Assembly (NCBI RefSeq): GCF_021026335.1
Contig: NZ_JAJNCY010000001.1
Location: 496,001 to 560,000 of the forward strand
Length of the DNA stretch: 64,000 nt
DNA from: Rhizobium sp. C1
GTDB lineage: Bacteria > Pseudomonadota > Alphaproteobacteria > Rhizobiales > Rhizobiaceae
Reading direction: 5' to 3'
Position numbers and translations under genes: made by a program. The notes under the pieces were generated by a model. It was given only the letters and a program-made list of their open reading frames with translations, searched no databases and was not told the DNA's origin. Shown one piece after another: positions 30,537 through 38,986 of the stretch (its first letter is position 1; every line of letters starts with the position of its first letter).

Positions 30537-31916
30537 ATGCTTCAGCACACGGAAAAGCTCGGAATCATGGTCTGCGGCCATGGCAGCCGGAACCAGAACG
30601 CGGCGCGCGAATTCTCCGTCATCGCCGAAGAGCTGCGCAAGCGCTATCCCGATCTGCCCGTCGAATACGGCTATCTCGAATTCTGCAATCCCGTCCTCTC
30701 ACACGGTCTTGACGCGCTGCGCGATGCCGGCGTGACGCGCATTCTCGCCGTTCCAGGCATGCTCTTTGCCGCCGGCCATGCCAAGAATGACATTCCCTCC
30801 GTGCTCAACACGTGGGCCGCACAAAATCCGGGCGTGACGGTCAATTACGGCCGGGAACTCGGCATTGACCTGAAGATGATCCGCGCCGCCGGCGACCGCA
30901 TCAAGGAAGCCGTCGATGCGGCCAACCGCGAGCATGGCGAGATGTCGCTGCATGACACGATGTTGATGGTCGTCGGGCGCGGTGCTTCCGATCCGGATGC
31001 CAATTCCAATGTCGCCAAGGTCATGCGCATGCTGTGGGAAGGTATGGGCTTTGGCTGGGGCGAGACGGCCTATTCAGGAGTAACCTTCCCGCTGGTCGAG
31101 CCGGCGCTGGAGCACGTCTCTCGCCTTGGCTACAAGCGAATCATCGTCTTCCCGTATTTCCTCTTCACCGGCGTTCTGGTGAAACGCATCTATTCCTCGA
31201 CCGACGAGGTGGCGGCGCGCCATCCGGACATCCAGTTCATCAAGGCGCCTTATCTCAACGACCATCCGCTGGTGCTCGATGCCTTCCAGGATCGCGTGAC
31301 CGAAATTCTCGAAGGCCAGGCGCTGATGAATTGCCAGATGTGCAAGTATCGCGAACAGGTGCTCGGCTTCGAAGCCTCCGTTGGCCAGCCGCAGGAAAGC
31401 CATCACCATCATGTCGAAGGCATTGGCGGCGGTCTGGAAAACTGTCCCTGCAACGGCGATTGCGATGCCTCCTGCCGCGAGGAATCCTTCTGCCGCGAAC
31501 ACGGCCTGCCATGGACGCCGGTGCATAGCCATGCGAGCCCGGCACCGCTCGAACCCGCCTTTGACTACACGCCCTCGATTACGCTTGGCGGCAAATACGC
31601 CAAGCTTGAGAACGTCGTGGCGGAGAAGCTGGACGAGGCGGATTACGAGCGCACCAGCCATGTCCATGGGCCGGATTGCGGCTGCGGGCATGATCATTCG
31701 CACGACCATCACGATCACGACCATCATGGGCATGAGCACCATGGGCATGAGCACCATGGCCACGACCACCATCATGATCATGACCACGGTCACTCGCATG
31801 ATCATGGACATCATCATCATCATGATCATGGACATAGCCACGACCATGATCACCACCACGCGCCTTATCCCCATGCCGATCACCCGCTCGGGCCGAAGAG
31901 CTTGAAGAAGGGGTGA
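30537..31916 (+). CDS. cbiX: Sirohydrochlorin cobaltochelatase CbiX, long form with Cys-rich segment and His-rich tail
   Basis: This protein (459 aa) would insert Co2+ into sirohydrochlorin, the early step of the anaerobic-type pathway. Two CbiX repeats occupy about residues 8-260: IMVCGHGSRNQNAAREF with the catalytic His and, in the second half, MVVGRGASDPDANSN. A MNCQMCKYR motif and a Cys cluster (ENCPCNGDCDASCREESFC) follow, suggesting the Fe-S site known in CbiX-L. The tail from about residue 380 is almost all His, Asp and Gly and probably stores or buffers cobalt. ATG 30537 is chosen over the upstream frame at 30420. It heads the cbiX-cobH-cobL-cobI-cobJ-cobM operon, the position taken by cobG in Pseudomonas denitrificans. 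Confidence 0.93.
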   Translation: MLQHTEKLGIMVCGHGSRNQNAAREFSVIAEELRKRYPDLPVEYGYLEFCNPVLSHGLDALRDAGVTRILAVPGMLFAAGHAKNDIPSVLNTWAAQNPGVTVNYGRELGIDLKMIRAAGDRIKEAVDAANREHGEMSLHDTMLMVVGRGASDPDANSNVAKVMRMLWEGMGFGWGETAYSGVTFPLVEPALEHVSRLGYKRIIVFPYFLFTGVLVKRIYSSTDEVAARHPDIQFIKAPYLNDHPLVLDAFQDRVTEILEGQALMNCQMCKYREQVLGFEASVGQPQESHHHHVEGIGGGLENCPCNGDCDASCREESFCREHGLPWTPVHSHASPAPLEPAFDYTPSITLGGKYAKLENVVAEKLDEADYERTSHVHGPDCGCGHDHSHDHHDHDHHGHEHHGHEHHGHDHHHDHDHGHSHDHGHHHHHDHGHSHDHDHHHAPYPHADHPLGPKSLKKG

Positions 31917-31918
31917 GG

Positions 31919-32563
31919 ATGGCGCCGGACCTCACCTATATCCGCGATCCCGCCGCCATTTACGCCAAGTCCTTCGAGACGATCCGCGCGGAAGCGGATT
32001 TGTTGCGGTTTCCCAAGGGGATGGATGCGCTGGCTATCCGGTTGATTCATGCCTGCGGGATGGTCGATCTGGCCGGTGACATTGCGTTTTCGGATGGGGC
32101 ATTCGAGATCGGCCAAGCGGCTTTGGCCACTGGCGCGCCGATTTTCGTGGATGCGGAAATGGTGGCGCATGGGATCATTCGGCGCCTGCTGCCGAAGACC
32201 AATGAGGTGATCTGCCTGCTCAATGATCCGCGCGTGCGGCCGCTGGCGAGCGAGATTGGCAATACGCGCTCGGCGGCGCAGGTCGATCTCTGGGGCGAGC
32301 GGCTGGAGGGAGCGGTTGTCGCGATCGGCAACGCGCCGACGGCGCTGTTCCGGCTGCTGGAATTGATCACGGCGGGTGGACCAAGGCCCGCGATCATCCT
32401 AGGCTTTCCGGTCGGGTTTGTCGGGGCGGCTGAATCAAAAGAGTCACTTATCGGGGACAGTTCAATCGTTCCTTTCATTGCGGTGCGGGGGCGGCGTGGC
32501 GGATCGGCCATGGCCGCGGCGGCGGTGAATGCGCTGGCTGGGGGATTGGGGGCGAATGACTAA
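31919..32563 (+). CDS. cobH: Precorrin-8X methylmutase CobH (CbiC)
   Basis: This 214-residue enzyme moves a methyl group from C-11 to C-12 to form hydrogenobyrinic (or cobyrinic) acid. The catalytic His is expected in ALAIRLIHACGMVDLAGDI. GAPIFVDAEMVAHGI and ILGFPVGFVGAAESKESLI are signature stretches. ATG 31919 follows the cbiX stop by 2 bp, and a GTG at 31913 is an alternative. It overlaps cobL by 8 bases, so the operon is tightly coupled. Confidence 0.96.
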   Translation: MAPDLTYIRDPAAIYAKSFETIRAEADLLRFPKGMDALAIRLIHACGMVDLAGDIAFSDGAFEIGQAALATGAPIFVDAEMVAHGIIRRLLPKTNEVICLLNDPRVRPLASEIGNTRSAAQVDLWGERLEGAVVAIGNAPTALFRLLELITAGGPRPAIILGFPVGFVGAAESKESLIGDSSIVPFIAVRGRRGGSAMAAAAVNALAGGLGAND

Positions 32564-33797
32564 CAAAATTGATGAGCCCTCGAACGGCGACGAACCCTGG
32601 CTGACGATTGTCGGTATCGGCGACAACGGGCTTTCCAGCGTGACGCCGGAAGCGCTGCCCTATGTCTGGCAGGCGGAGACCATTGTCGTGGCCGAACGGC
32701 TCGACACGGTGCTCGAAGGCCTGCCGCCGAAGACGGTGATCAACTGGGCGGAGGGCTATCGCGATGTGATCGACCGCATCGTTTCGCTGCGCGGAACGCC
32801 GGTGACGATCCTGGCGACCGGCGATCCCATGCATTTCGGCATCGGCTCGACGCTGCGCCGGCATTTCGAGCCGCATGAAATGCGCGTCATGCCGTCGCCA
32901 TCGGCCTTTTCGCTCGCCGCTGCGCGGCTCGGCTGGGCGCTGCAGGATGTCGAGCAGATTTCGCTGCATGGCCGGCCGGTCGAAACACTGATCCGGCATC
33001 TGCAACCGGCGGCGCGCCTTCTGGCGCTGACCTCCGATGCTGCGACCATCCGCGAAGTCGCAGAACTTGTCATCGCGCGCGGCTATACCGGGTCGCATAT
33101 CCATGTGCTGGAGCATATGGGGGGCGATCGCGAGCGGGTCAGCCTCTTCACCGTCGAGGATATTCTGGACGGCGCCCCCGAGTTTGCGGACTTCAACACG
33201 ATCGGCATCCATTTGGTGCGCGCGCCGGAATTCCTGCCGCTGGTGCCGGGGCTTTCCGACGACGCTTTCGTGCATGACGGGCAGATCACCAAGCGCGAGA
33301 TTCGCGCCGTGACGCTCGCCTATCTCATGCCCTATCGCAATGCGCTGCTCTGGGACGTTGGGGCGGGCTCCGGTTCGATCTCGGTGGAATGGATGCGCGC
33401 CGGCGGACGTGCGGTGGCGATTGAGCAGAAGGCCGAACGGATCGCTATGATCCAGCAGAACGCCGCCGAACTCGGCGTGCCGGCCCTGCAGATCGTCGAG
33501 GGCGATGCGCCGGCAGCGCTGGAGGGGCTGAAGGCCCCGGACGCCATCTTCATCGGCGGCGGTGTGACGGGTGAGGGCGTGTTCGAGGCCTGCTGGGAAG
33601 CTCTGAAGCCCGGTGGCCGGCTGGTGGCCAATGCGGTGACGGTCGAGGGCGAGATGGCACTCACGTCGCTTCAGGCGCAGCTCGGCGGCGAACTCGTTCG
33701 CATGTCCGTTTCGCGCGCCGAGCCTGTCGGGCGGTTTTCGGCATTCAAGCCGATGATGCCGGTGACGTTGTGGTCGGTTCAGAAGGGGTGGGAGTGA
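32556..33797 (+). CDS. cobL: Precorrin-6Y C5,15-methyltransferase (decarboxylating) CobL (CbiET)
   Basis: This 413-residue fusion has an N-terminal CbiE domain (C-5 methylation, about 1-205, with WLTIVGIGDNGLSSVTPEAL and ATGDPMHFGIGSTL) and a C-terminal CbiT domain (C-15 methylation and decarboxylation, about 215-405). The CbiT part carries the SAM-binding motif LLWDVGAGSGSISVEWMRAG. The length agrees with P. denitrificans CobL. ATG 32556 overlaps the cobH stop. It ends 16 bp before a palindromic repeat element that separates it from cobI, so downstream expression may depend on that structured RNA. Confidence 0.96.
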   Translation: MTNKIDEPSNGDEPWLTIVGIGDNGLSSVTPEALPYVWQAETIVVAERLDTVLEGLPPKTVINWAEGYRDVIDRIVSLRGTPVTILATGDPMHFGIGSTLRRHFEPHEMRVMPSPSAFSLAAARLGWALQDVEQISLHGRPVETLIRHLQPAARLLALTSDAATIREVAELVIARGYTGSHIHVLEHMGGDRERVSLFTVEDILDGAPEFADFNTIGIHLVRAPEFLPLVPGLSDDAFVHDGQITKREIRAVTLAYLMPYRNALLWDVGAGSGSISVEWMRAGGRAVAIEQKAERIAMIQQNAAELGVPALQIVEGDAPAALEGLKAPDAIFIGGGVTGEGVFEACWEALKPGGRLVANAVTVEGEMALTSLQAQLGGELVRMSVSRAEPVGRFSAFKPMMPVTLWSVQKGWE

Positions 33798-33812
33798 TGG
33801 TGCGTCATGCTC

Positions 33813-33990
33813 CAATCTCCCCCCTTGAGGGGGAGATGTCGGCGCAGCCGACAGAGGGGGGTGCTTGGCACCCTCCGATGGTTGCGGCCACCCCCCTCTG
33901 GCCTGCCGGCGTTCGTCACTGCAATCGATTCACTGGATCGATTGCTTCGCTGCGCGAACCGCTGCCTACCCCCCTCAAGGGGGGAGATCG
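33813..33990. repeat. Palindromic element copy C, between cobL and cobI
   Basis: The left arm AATCTCCCCCCTTGAGGGGG starts at 33813 and continues GAGATGTCGGCGCAGCCGACAGAGGGGGGTG. The right arm, around 33969-33988, is CCCCCTCAAGGGGGGAGATC. The interior is longer than in the copies inside genes and contains a perfect hairpin CAATCGAT/ATCGATTG (33921-33943). It lies in the 300-bp cobL-cobI gap. A further palindrome-like CCTCTCCCACGAGGGGAGAGG (34065-34085) lies just before the cobI ribosome site. Confidence 0.85.
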
Positions 33991-34097
33991 AATGCCGCAT
34001 GGTCGTGTTTTCCCCCTCACCAAGTGCGCCCAGCACTCGCCTTCGGCTCGCACGGGCTTACTATCCTCTCCCACGAGGGGAGAGGATTGGAGGTCGC

Positions 34098-34838
34098 ATG
34101 CCCGGTAAACTCTTTGGCCTCGGCCTCGGCCCCGGCGATCCGGAACTGATCACACTGAAGGCGCATCGGATCATCACATCCGCCCCCGTCATCGCCTATC
34201 CGGCCCCCGACACCGGACCGAGCTTCGCGCGGCAGATTGCCGAGCGTTACCTCAAGCCCGAACAGGTGGAAATTCCCGTCGTCATGCCGATGCGCGTCGA
34301 GCGCTATCCGGCGCAGGATGTCTATGATGCGGCTGCGAGAGATATTGCCGCGCATCTTGATGCGGGCCGCGATGTGGCAGTTCTGTGTGAAGGCGATCCG
34401 TTTTTCTTTGGCTCCTTCATGTATCTCTTCGAGCGTCTTGAAGCGGACTATGAAGTCGAGATCGTGCCGGGCGTGTCCTCGATCATGGCGGGCGCGGCGG
34501 CGTTGAGAAGACCGCTGACGGCACGTAACGATATCCTGGCCGTGATCCCCGGACCGATCGAGACTGAGGTGATGCGCGCGCGTATCGAAACCTCGGATGC
34601 AGTCGCGATCATGAAGGTTGGGCGGCATTTTGCGCGAATCCGCGACCTCATCCGCGACATGGGCCTGATCGACCGCGCCGGCTACCTGGAGCGCGTGTCG
34701 CTCGACAATGAACGGGTGTTTCCGCTTGCCGATGTGCTTGAGGATGCCGCGCCCTATTTCTCGCTGATCCTGATCTACAAGGGGCAGGAGGACTGGATTT
34801 CCCGCCTGCCCATTCTCACGAAAGACCATCCCGCATGA
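34098..34838 (+). CDS. cobI: Precorrin-2 C20-methyltransferase CobI (CbiL)
   Basis: This SAM-dependent methyltransferase of the precorrin family (246 aa) acts at C-20. The N-terminal LFGLGLGPGDPELITLKA loop, VLCEGDPFFFGSFMYLFERL and EIVPGVSSIMAGAA are family motifs. ATG 34098 has GGAGG about 5 bases upstream and gives a family-sized protein; the 343-residue frame from 33807 runs through the repeat element and is rejected. It overlaps the next gene by 4 bases (ATGA). Confidence 0.96.
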   Translation: MPGKLFGLGLGPGDPELITLKAHRIITSAPVIAYPAPDTGPSFARQIAERYLKPEQVEIPVVMPMRVERYPAQDVYDAAARDIAAHLDAGRDVAVLCEGDPFFFGSFMYLFERLEADYEVEIVPGVSSIMAGAAALRRPLTARNDILAVIPGPIETEVMRARIETSDAVAIMKVGRHFARIRDLIRDMGLIDRAGYLERVSLDNERVFPLADVLEDAAPYFSLILIYKGQEDWISRLPILTKDHPA

Positions 34839-36769
34839 CCAGACCTGCCGTCATCATCCTGAGCGAACAGGCCGCTGCGACTGGCCGCGCCGTCGCGGAC
34901 GCCATCGGCGGCGAGCTTGTCGGTGCGCGGGCGCGTGTCACTTCGGCGGATTGGGTGTTTGATGAGGTGCGGACGGAGGTTCAGGCTCTGTTTGCGGCTG
35001 GCCGTCCGATTGTCGCGGTCATGGCGTCCGGCGCGCTGATCCGGCTGGTCGCGCCGCTTCTCGCCGACAAGATGGCGGAGCCGCCGGTGATCGCGGTCGC
35101 CGAGGATGGGTCGTCCGTCGTGCCGCTTCTGGGCGGGCATCATGGGGCGAACGATCTGGCGCGGGTGATTGCGGCGGCTTTGCAGGGGCATGCGGCGATC
35201 ACGACGGCGGGGGATTTGCGGTTTGGCATTGCGCTCGATGCGCCGCCGGCGGGTTTGAAGCTGGCGAACCCGGAAGCTGCGAAGGCTGTTATGGCGGAGC
35301 TTGTGGCGGGCGCTACCGTTCTGCCAATCTCCCCCCTTGAGGGGGAGATGCCCGGCAGGGCAGAGGGGGGTATGCTCCGGACCTCTGCGGCCGCCGGCCC
35401 CCTCTCTGTCGGCTACGTCGACATCTCCCCCTCGAGGGGGGAGAGTGGCGATCGCGGGTGGCTCACCGACTCCAAACTTCCGTTCTCGGAAGACGGAGCC
35501 GTCAAACTCACCATCACCGATAAACCTCACATCGCCGGCCCGCTCGAACTCGTGTACCATCCGGCCACACTAGCGCTTGGCATGGGCTGCGAGCGTGGCT
35601 GCAACCCGGCGGAAGCAATTGCGCTGGCGGAGCGGGCGATTGCCGAGAGCGGCTACGCCCGCCAATCCATCGCGGTCGTCGTGTCGCTGGACCTGAAGGC
35701 CGACGAGTCCGCGATCCATGCGGTCGCGGCGCATCTCGGCGTGCCGGCGCGGTTCTTCGATGCGGCGACGCTGGAGCGGGAAACCCCGCGTTTGAGGAAC
35801 CCGTCCGATATTGTCTTTGCCGAGGTGGGTTGCCATGGCGTGGCGGAAGGGGCGGCGCTGGCTGCCGCCGGGGCATCCGGCGAACTCGTGTTTCCCAAGA
35901 TCAAGTCCAAGGGAGCTACGGCGGCGATTGCGAGGTCCGCTGACATGATCGACCCGGCTAAGTGCGGCCGGGCGCGCGGACGGCTCTTCGTCGTCGGCAT
36001 CGGGCCGGGTTCGGAGGGCTGGCGCTCGCCGGAGGTGACGGAGATGGTGGCCAAGTCTAGCGATCTCGTCGGCTATTCGCTCTATCTCGATCTGCTCGGG
36101 CCGCTGGCCAAGGGCAAGGCGCGGCATGATTTCGATCTCGGCAAGGAAGAGGCCCGCGTCGTGCATGCCATGGAACTGGCAGGACAGGGCCGCGATGTCG
36201 CGCTGGTCTGCTCGGGTGACGCCGGCATCTATGCCATGGCGACGCTGGTTTTCGAGCTTTTCGACAAGGGCGGCATTTCCGATGCGGCCTCGCGGATCGA
36301 GGTGCAATGCTCGCCCGGCATCTCGGCGCTGCAGGGGGCGGCCGCCCGCATCGGCGCGCCGCTGGGGCATGATTTCTGCACCATCTCGCTCTCCGATCTG
36401 CTGACGCCCTGGGAAGACATCAAGCGGCGCGTGAAGGCGGCGGGCGAGGGTGATTTCGTCATCGCCTTCTATAATCCTGTCTCGATGAAGCGGCGGACGC
36501 AGCTCGCCTATGCGCGAGACGAACTGCTGAAATACCGCCCGGCTTCAACGCCTGTCGTGCTGGCCACCAATCTCGGTCGGCCGGGCGAGACGGTGCGCAC
36601 GGTGCCGCTGGGTGAACTCAATATCGAAGAGGTTGATATGCTGACCGTGGTCGTCGTCGGTTCGTCCGAGAGCAGGACGGTGAAGACGGGCGACGGCAAG
36701 ACCTGGGTTTACACGCCACGCGGCTATTCCGGAAAGACGGATAGCGGCATGAAGAAAGTGGAAGCATGA
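34835..36769 (+). CDS. cobJ: CbiG-CobJ fusion: cobalt-precorrin-5A hydrolase plus precorrin-3B C17-methyltransferase, with in-frame repeat insertion
   Basis: This fusion has 644 residues. The N-terminal half is CbiG: an N domain (about 1-160, with IVAVMASGALIRLVAPLLADK and PLLGGHHGANDLARVIA) and a C-terminal CobE/CbiG-C domain (about 235-370, with MGCERGCNPAEAIALAERA). CobJ follows (about 383-637, with LFVVGIGPGSEGWRSPEV, ALVCSGDAGIYAMA and EVQCSPGISALQGAAARIGA). CbiG removes the C-20 unit after lactone opening; CobJ methylates C-17 and contracts the ring. Residues about 164-204 are translated palindromic repeat (ISPLEGEMPGRAEGG and ISPSRGESG), placed between the CbiG N and C domains. The gene overlaps cobI and cobM by 4 bases each. 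The reading frame is intact. Confidence 0.94.
   Translation: MTRPAVIILSEQAAATGRAVADAIGGELVGARARVTSADWVFDEVRTEVQALFAAGRPIVAVMASGALIRLVAPLLADKMAEPPVIAVAEDGSSVVPLLGGHHGANDLARVIAAALQGHAAITTAGDLRFGIALDAPPAGLKLANPEAAKAVMAELVAGATVLPISPLEGEMPGRAEGGMLRTSAAAGPLSVGYVDISPSRGESGDRGWLTDSKLPFSEDGAVKLTITDKPHIAGPLELVYHPATLALGMGCERGCNPAEAIALAERAIAESGYARQSIAVVVSLDLKADESAIHAVAAHLGVPARFFDAATLERETPRLRNPSDIVFAEVGCHGVAEGAALAAAGASGELVFPKIKSKGATAAIARSADMIDPAKCGRARGRLFVVGIGPGSEGWRSPEVTEMVAKSSDLVGYSLYLDLLGPLAKGKARHDFDLGKEEARVVHAMELAGQGRDVALVCSGDAGIYAMATLVFELFDKGGISDAASRIEVQCSPGISALQGAAARIGAPLGHDFCTISLSDLLTPWEDIKRRVKAAGEGDFVIAFYNPVSMKRRTQLAYARDELLKYRPASTPVVLATNLGRPGETVRTVPLGELNIEEVDMLTVVVVGSSESRTVKTGDGKTWVYTPRGYSGKTDSGMKKVEA
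35326..35447. repeat. Palindromic element copy D, inserted in frame in the cbiG-cobJ fusion
   Basis: The left arm AATCTCCCCCCTTGAGGGGG starts at 35326. The right arm, ATCTCCCCCTCGAGGGGGGA, ends near 35444. Inside are GGCAGGGCAGAGGGGGG and CCCCCTCTCTGTCGGCTACG blocks as in the other copies. The element is about 122 bp, like copy A in cobN, and encodes Pro/Gly/Ser-rich linker sequence between CbiG domains. Confidence 0.87.
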
Positions 36770-37551
36770 CAGTCTATTTTATCGGCGCCGGTCCCGGCGC
36801 GCCCGATCTCATCACCGTGCGCGGTCTTCGCCTCATCGAAAGCTGCCCGGTCTGCCTCTATGCCGGCTCGCTGGTTCCGGAGGAGACGGTGAAATGTGCG
36901 CCGGAAGGGGCGATCGTCAAGGACACCGCGCCGATGCATCTCGACGAGATCGTCGCGGACATGAAGGCGGCGCATGAGAGGGGTCAGGATGTCGCGCGCG
37001 TCCATTCCGGCGATCCCTCGATCTATGGGGCGATTGCCGAGCAGATGCGGCGGCTGGATGCGCTCGACATTCCGTATGAGGTCGTGCCGGGCGTGCCGGC
37101 CTTTGCGGCTGCGGCGGCGAAGATGAAGGCGGAGCTGACGCTGCCTGAGATCGCCCAGACGATCATCATCACCCGCACCGGCATGAAGGCTTCCTCCATG
37201 CCGGAATTCGAGACGCTGGAGATTCTGGGCAAGTCACGCGCGACGCTTGCTATCCACCTCTCGATCCGCAATCTCACCTATGTTCACGATGCGCTCGTGC
37301 CCTATTATGGCGAAGATTGCCCGGTCATCATTGCCTATCGCGCGACATGGCCGGACGAGCAATATATCCGCACGACGCTGTCAGCCATGAAGGAAGATGT
37401 GCGCAAGGCGAAGATCACCCGCACCGCGCTGATCTTCGTCGGCAAGGTCTTCGGCGAGGTCGAGTTCCGCGACAGCGATCTCTACAATGCCTCCTTCAGC
37501 CATGTTCTGAGGAACAAGGGAAAGAAGAAGACTTCTGTAGACGCGTCATGA
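36766..37551 (+). CDS. cobM: Precorrin-4 C11-methyltransferase CobM (CbiF)
   Basis: This 261-residue SAM methyltransferase acts at C-11. Signatures are VYFIGAGPGAPDLITVRGL at the N-terminus, VARVHSGDPSIYGAIAEQM, and VVPGVPAFAAAAAKMKAELT with the following IIITRTGMKASSMP. It starts by a 4-base overlap with the cbiG-cobJ gene and is the last gene of the cbiX operon. About 30 bp after the stop, GCGGTC-TGAAACC-GACCGC (37583-37601) can form a hairpin, but there is no T run, so termination is uncertain. Confidence 0.96.
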   Translation: MTVYFIGAGPGAPDLITVRGLRLIESCPVCLYAGSLVPEETVKCAPEGAIVKDTAPMHLDEIVADMKAAHERGQDVARVHSGDPSIYGAIAEQMRRLDALDIPYEVVPGVPAFAAAAAKMKAELTLPEIAQTIIITRTGMKASSMPEFETLEILGKSRATLAIHLSIRNLTYVHDALVPYYGEDCPVIIAYRATWPDEQYIRTTLSAMKEDVRKAKITRTALIFVGKVFGEVEFRDSDLYNASFSHVLRNKGKKKTSVDAS

Positions 37552-37645
37552 GGGGCTGCTAAGCTGTTCTCATCTTCAAGGGGCGGTCTGAAACCGACCG
37601 CGTGGGGCAGCGCCGATATTTCGATTATCAAAAGGTAAAAAGACT

Positions 37646-38605
37646 ATGCATAAAGTCATTTTCGACACTGATCCCGGCGTTGACGACGCCATGGCGCTCC
37701 TCTTTCTGCATCATCACAAGGACATCGATCTGCTGGGCGTGACGACCGTGTTCGGCAATGCCCGGATCGAGGTGACGACGCGCAATGCGCTGTTTCTGAA
37801 GCGCGAATGGAAGATCGAGGCGCCGGTCGCACAAGGCGCGGGCGAGACCTTCATTCCGCATCGCGTGACGCATGAGCCGCCGGCCTGGATCCATGGCGAT
37901 GACGGGCTCGGCAATATCGGCGTGCCGGAAACGGTCGATATCGCGACCGATCCGCGTCCTGCCGCGCAGTTCATCATCGACATGGTGCGCAAGTATCCGG
38001 GCGAGGTGACGCTGGTGGCGGTCGGCCGCATGACGAACCTCGCCAATGCGCTGAAGCAGGATCCGGAGATCGTTTCGCTGGTCAAGGAAGTCGTGATCAT
38101 GGGCGGTGCCTTCGAGGTGCCCGGCAATGTGACGCCCGCGGCGGAGGCCAATATCCATGGCGACCCGGAAGCTGCCGATATCGTGGCGACAGCCACATGG
38201 CCGGTCGTCTGGATCGGTCTGGACGTGACCATGCAGACCGTCATGACGCGCTCTCAGCTCAAGGATATTGCGGATGCCGCCGGCCGCCGAGGCAAACTGC
38301 TCTTCGACCTGTCGCAGTTCTATATCGACTTCTACGAAGGCCTCGTGGATGACGGCATGGTCGTTCACGACAGCTGCGCCTGCGCCTATGTTGTCGCGCC
38401 CGAACTCTTCACCACCCGCTCCGGCACCGTCCGCGTCGTCTGTTGCGGGATTGCTGATGGCAAGACGATCCAGAAACCTGACGGCCGCGGCTTCGGGCCG
38501 TCCGACTGGGATAATCTGCCCAGCCAGAAGATTGCGGTCGGGATTGATGACAAGGCCGTGCTGAAGCTGATCCACGATGCGATTGTGTCGGTGAAGGAGG
38601 ATTGA
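37646..38605 (+). CDS. Inosine/uridine-preferring nucleoside hydrolase family protein
   Basis: This 319-residue enzyme hydrolyses N-glycosidic bonds of nucleosides in the cytosol. The calcium-binding Asp cluster is clear at the N-terminus, VIFDTDPGVDDAMALLFL (residues 4-21). IMGGAFEVPGNVTPAAEANI and the late VHDSCACAYVVAPELF, which positions another Asp ligand, also fit the IUNH fold. Substrate preference cannot be predicted. It stands alone between cobM and a higBA-type module, with a possible own promoter in the 94-bp gap. A link to nucleotide loop or base salvage for B12 is speculative. Confidence 0.88.
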   Translation: MHKVIFDTDPGVDDAMALLFLHHHKDIDLLGVTTVFGNARIEVTTRNALFLKREWKIEAPVAQGAGETFIPHRVTHEPPAWIHGDDGLGNIGVPETVDIATDPRPAAQFIIDMVRKYPGEVTLVAVGRMTNLANALKQDPEIVSLVKEVVIMGGAFEVPGNVTPAAEANIHGDPEAADIVATATWPVVWIGLDVTMQTVMTRSQLKDIADAAGRRGKLLFDLSQFYIDFYEGLVDDGMVVHDSCACAYVVAPELFTTRSGTVRVVCCGIADGKTIQKPDGRGFGPSDWDNLPSQKIAVGIDDKAVLKLIHDAIVSVKED

Positions 38606-38617
38606 GGTCTTTCAGGC

Positions 38618-38656
38618 GTTTCCGGATTGGGAATTTCTTGTTTCCAATCCGGAAAC
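38618..38656. promoter_or_regulatory. Inverted repeat upstream of the second higBA-type module, probable operator
   Basis: GTTTCCGGATTGG and CCAATCCGGAAAC are perfect 13-bp inverted arms separated by 13 bp, lying 18 bp before the toxin start. Size and position fit an autoregulatory operator. As RNA it would also form a stable hairpin after the nucleoside hydrolase gene, though without a U tract. Confidence 0.65.
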
Positions 38657-38674
38657 CTGTTATAGCCCTTACCT

Positions 38675-38986
38675 ATGAATGTGATCGCCAAGTCTGCGCT
38701 GGTCGAGTTCTGGAACCGCCAGCCGTCGGGGTTGCCGCAGAAGACGGCGCGTGCGGCGATGATGGAATGGTACACAACGGCGTCTGATGCACGGTGGGAT
38801 CACTTTGACGACCTGAAGAAGACTTTCAATTCGGCGGACTATGTTGCGGATGGCAAGGTCGTCTTCGATGTCGGCGGCAACAAGTATCGGATTGTCGGGC
38901 TCGTTGCTTATCGGACGAAACGCATTTTCGTCCTGTTTGTCGGAACGCATGGCGAATACGACCGGATCGATGTCAGGGCTTTGTGA
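38675..38986 (+). CDS. higB: HigB-family toxin (PF09907 type)
   Basis: This 103-residue toxin has the HigB_toxin layout: FWNRQPSGLPQKTARAAMMEWY at the N-terminus, WDHFDDLKKTFNSADYV, and VFDVGGNKYRIVGLVAYRTKRIFVLFVGTHGEYDR (cited in part) at the C-terminus, where basic and His residues form the RNase site. It is a different family from the higB at 22388. The antitoxin gene overlaps by 4 bases at the 3' end. The module sits between the nucleoside hydrolase gene and cobK. Confidence 0.9.
   Translation: MNVIAKSALVEFWNRQPSGLPQKTARAAMMEWYTTASDARWDHFDDLKKTFNSADYVADGKVVFDVGGNKYRIVGLVAYRTKRIFVLFVGTHGEYDRIDVRAL

Noticed and set aside
31074-31883. Met-rich minus-strand frame opposite cbiX
   Set aside because: The Met/Val runs are simply the reverse complement of the His codons in the CbiX tail.
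33807-34097. N-terminal extension of CobI
   Set aside because: It translates the palindromic repeat. CobI has a GGAGG ribosome site and a family N-terminus at 34098.
23571-35447. CRISPR array formed by the repeated palindromes
   Set aside because: The copies are kilobases apart, differ in interior sequence and lie inside genes. There is no regular repeat-spacer pattern and no cas gene.
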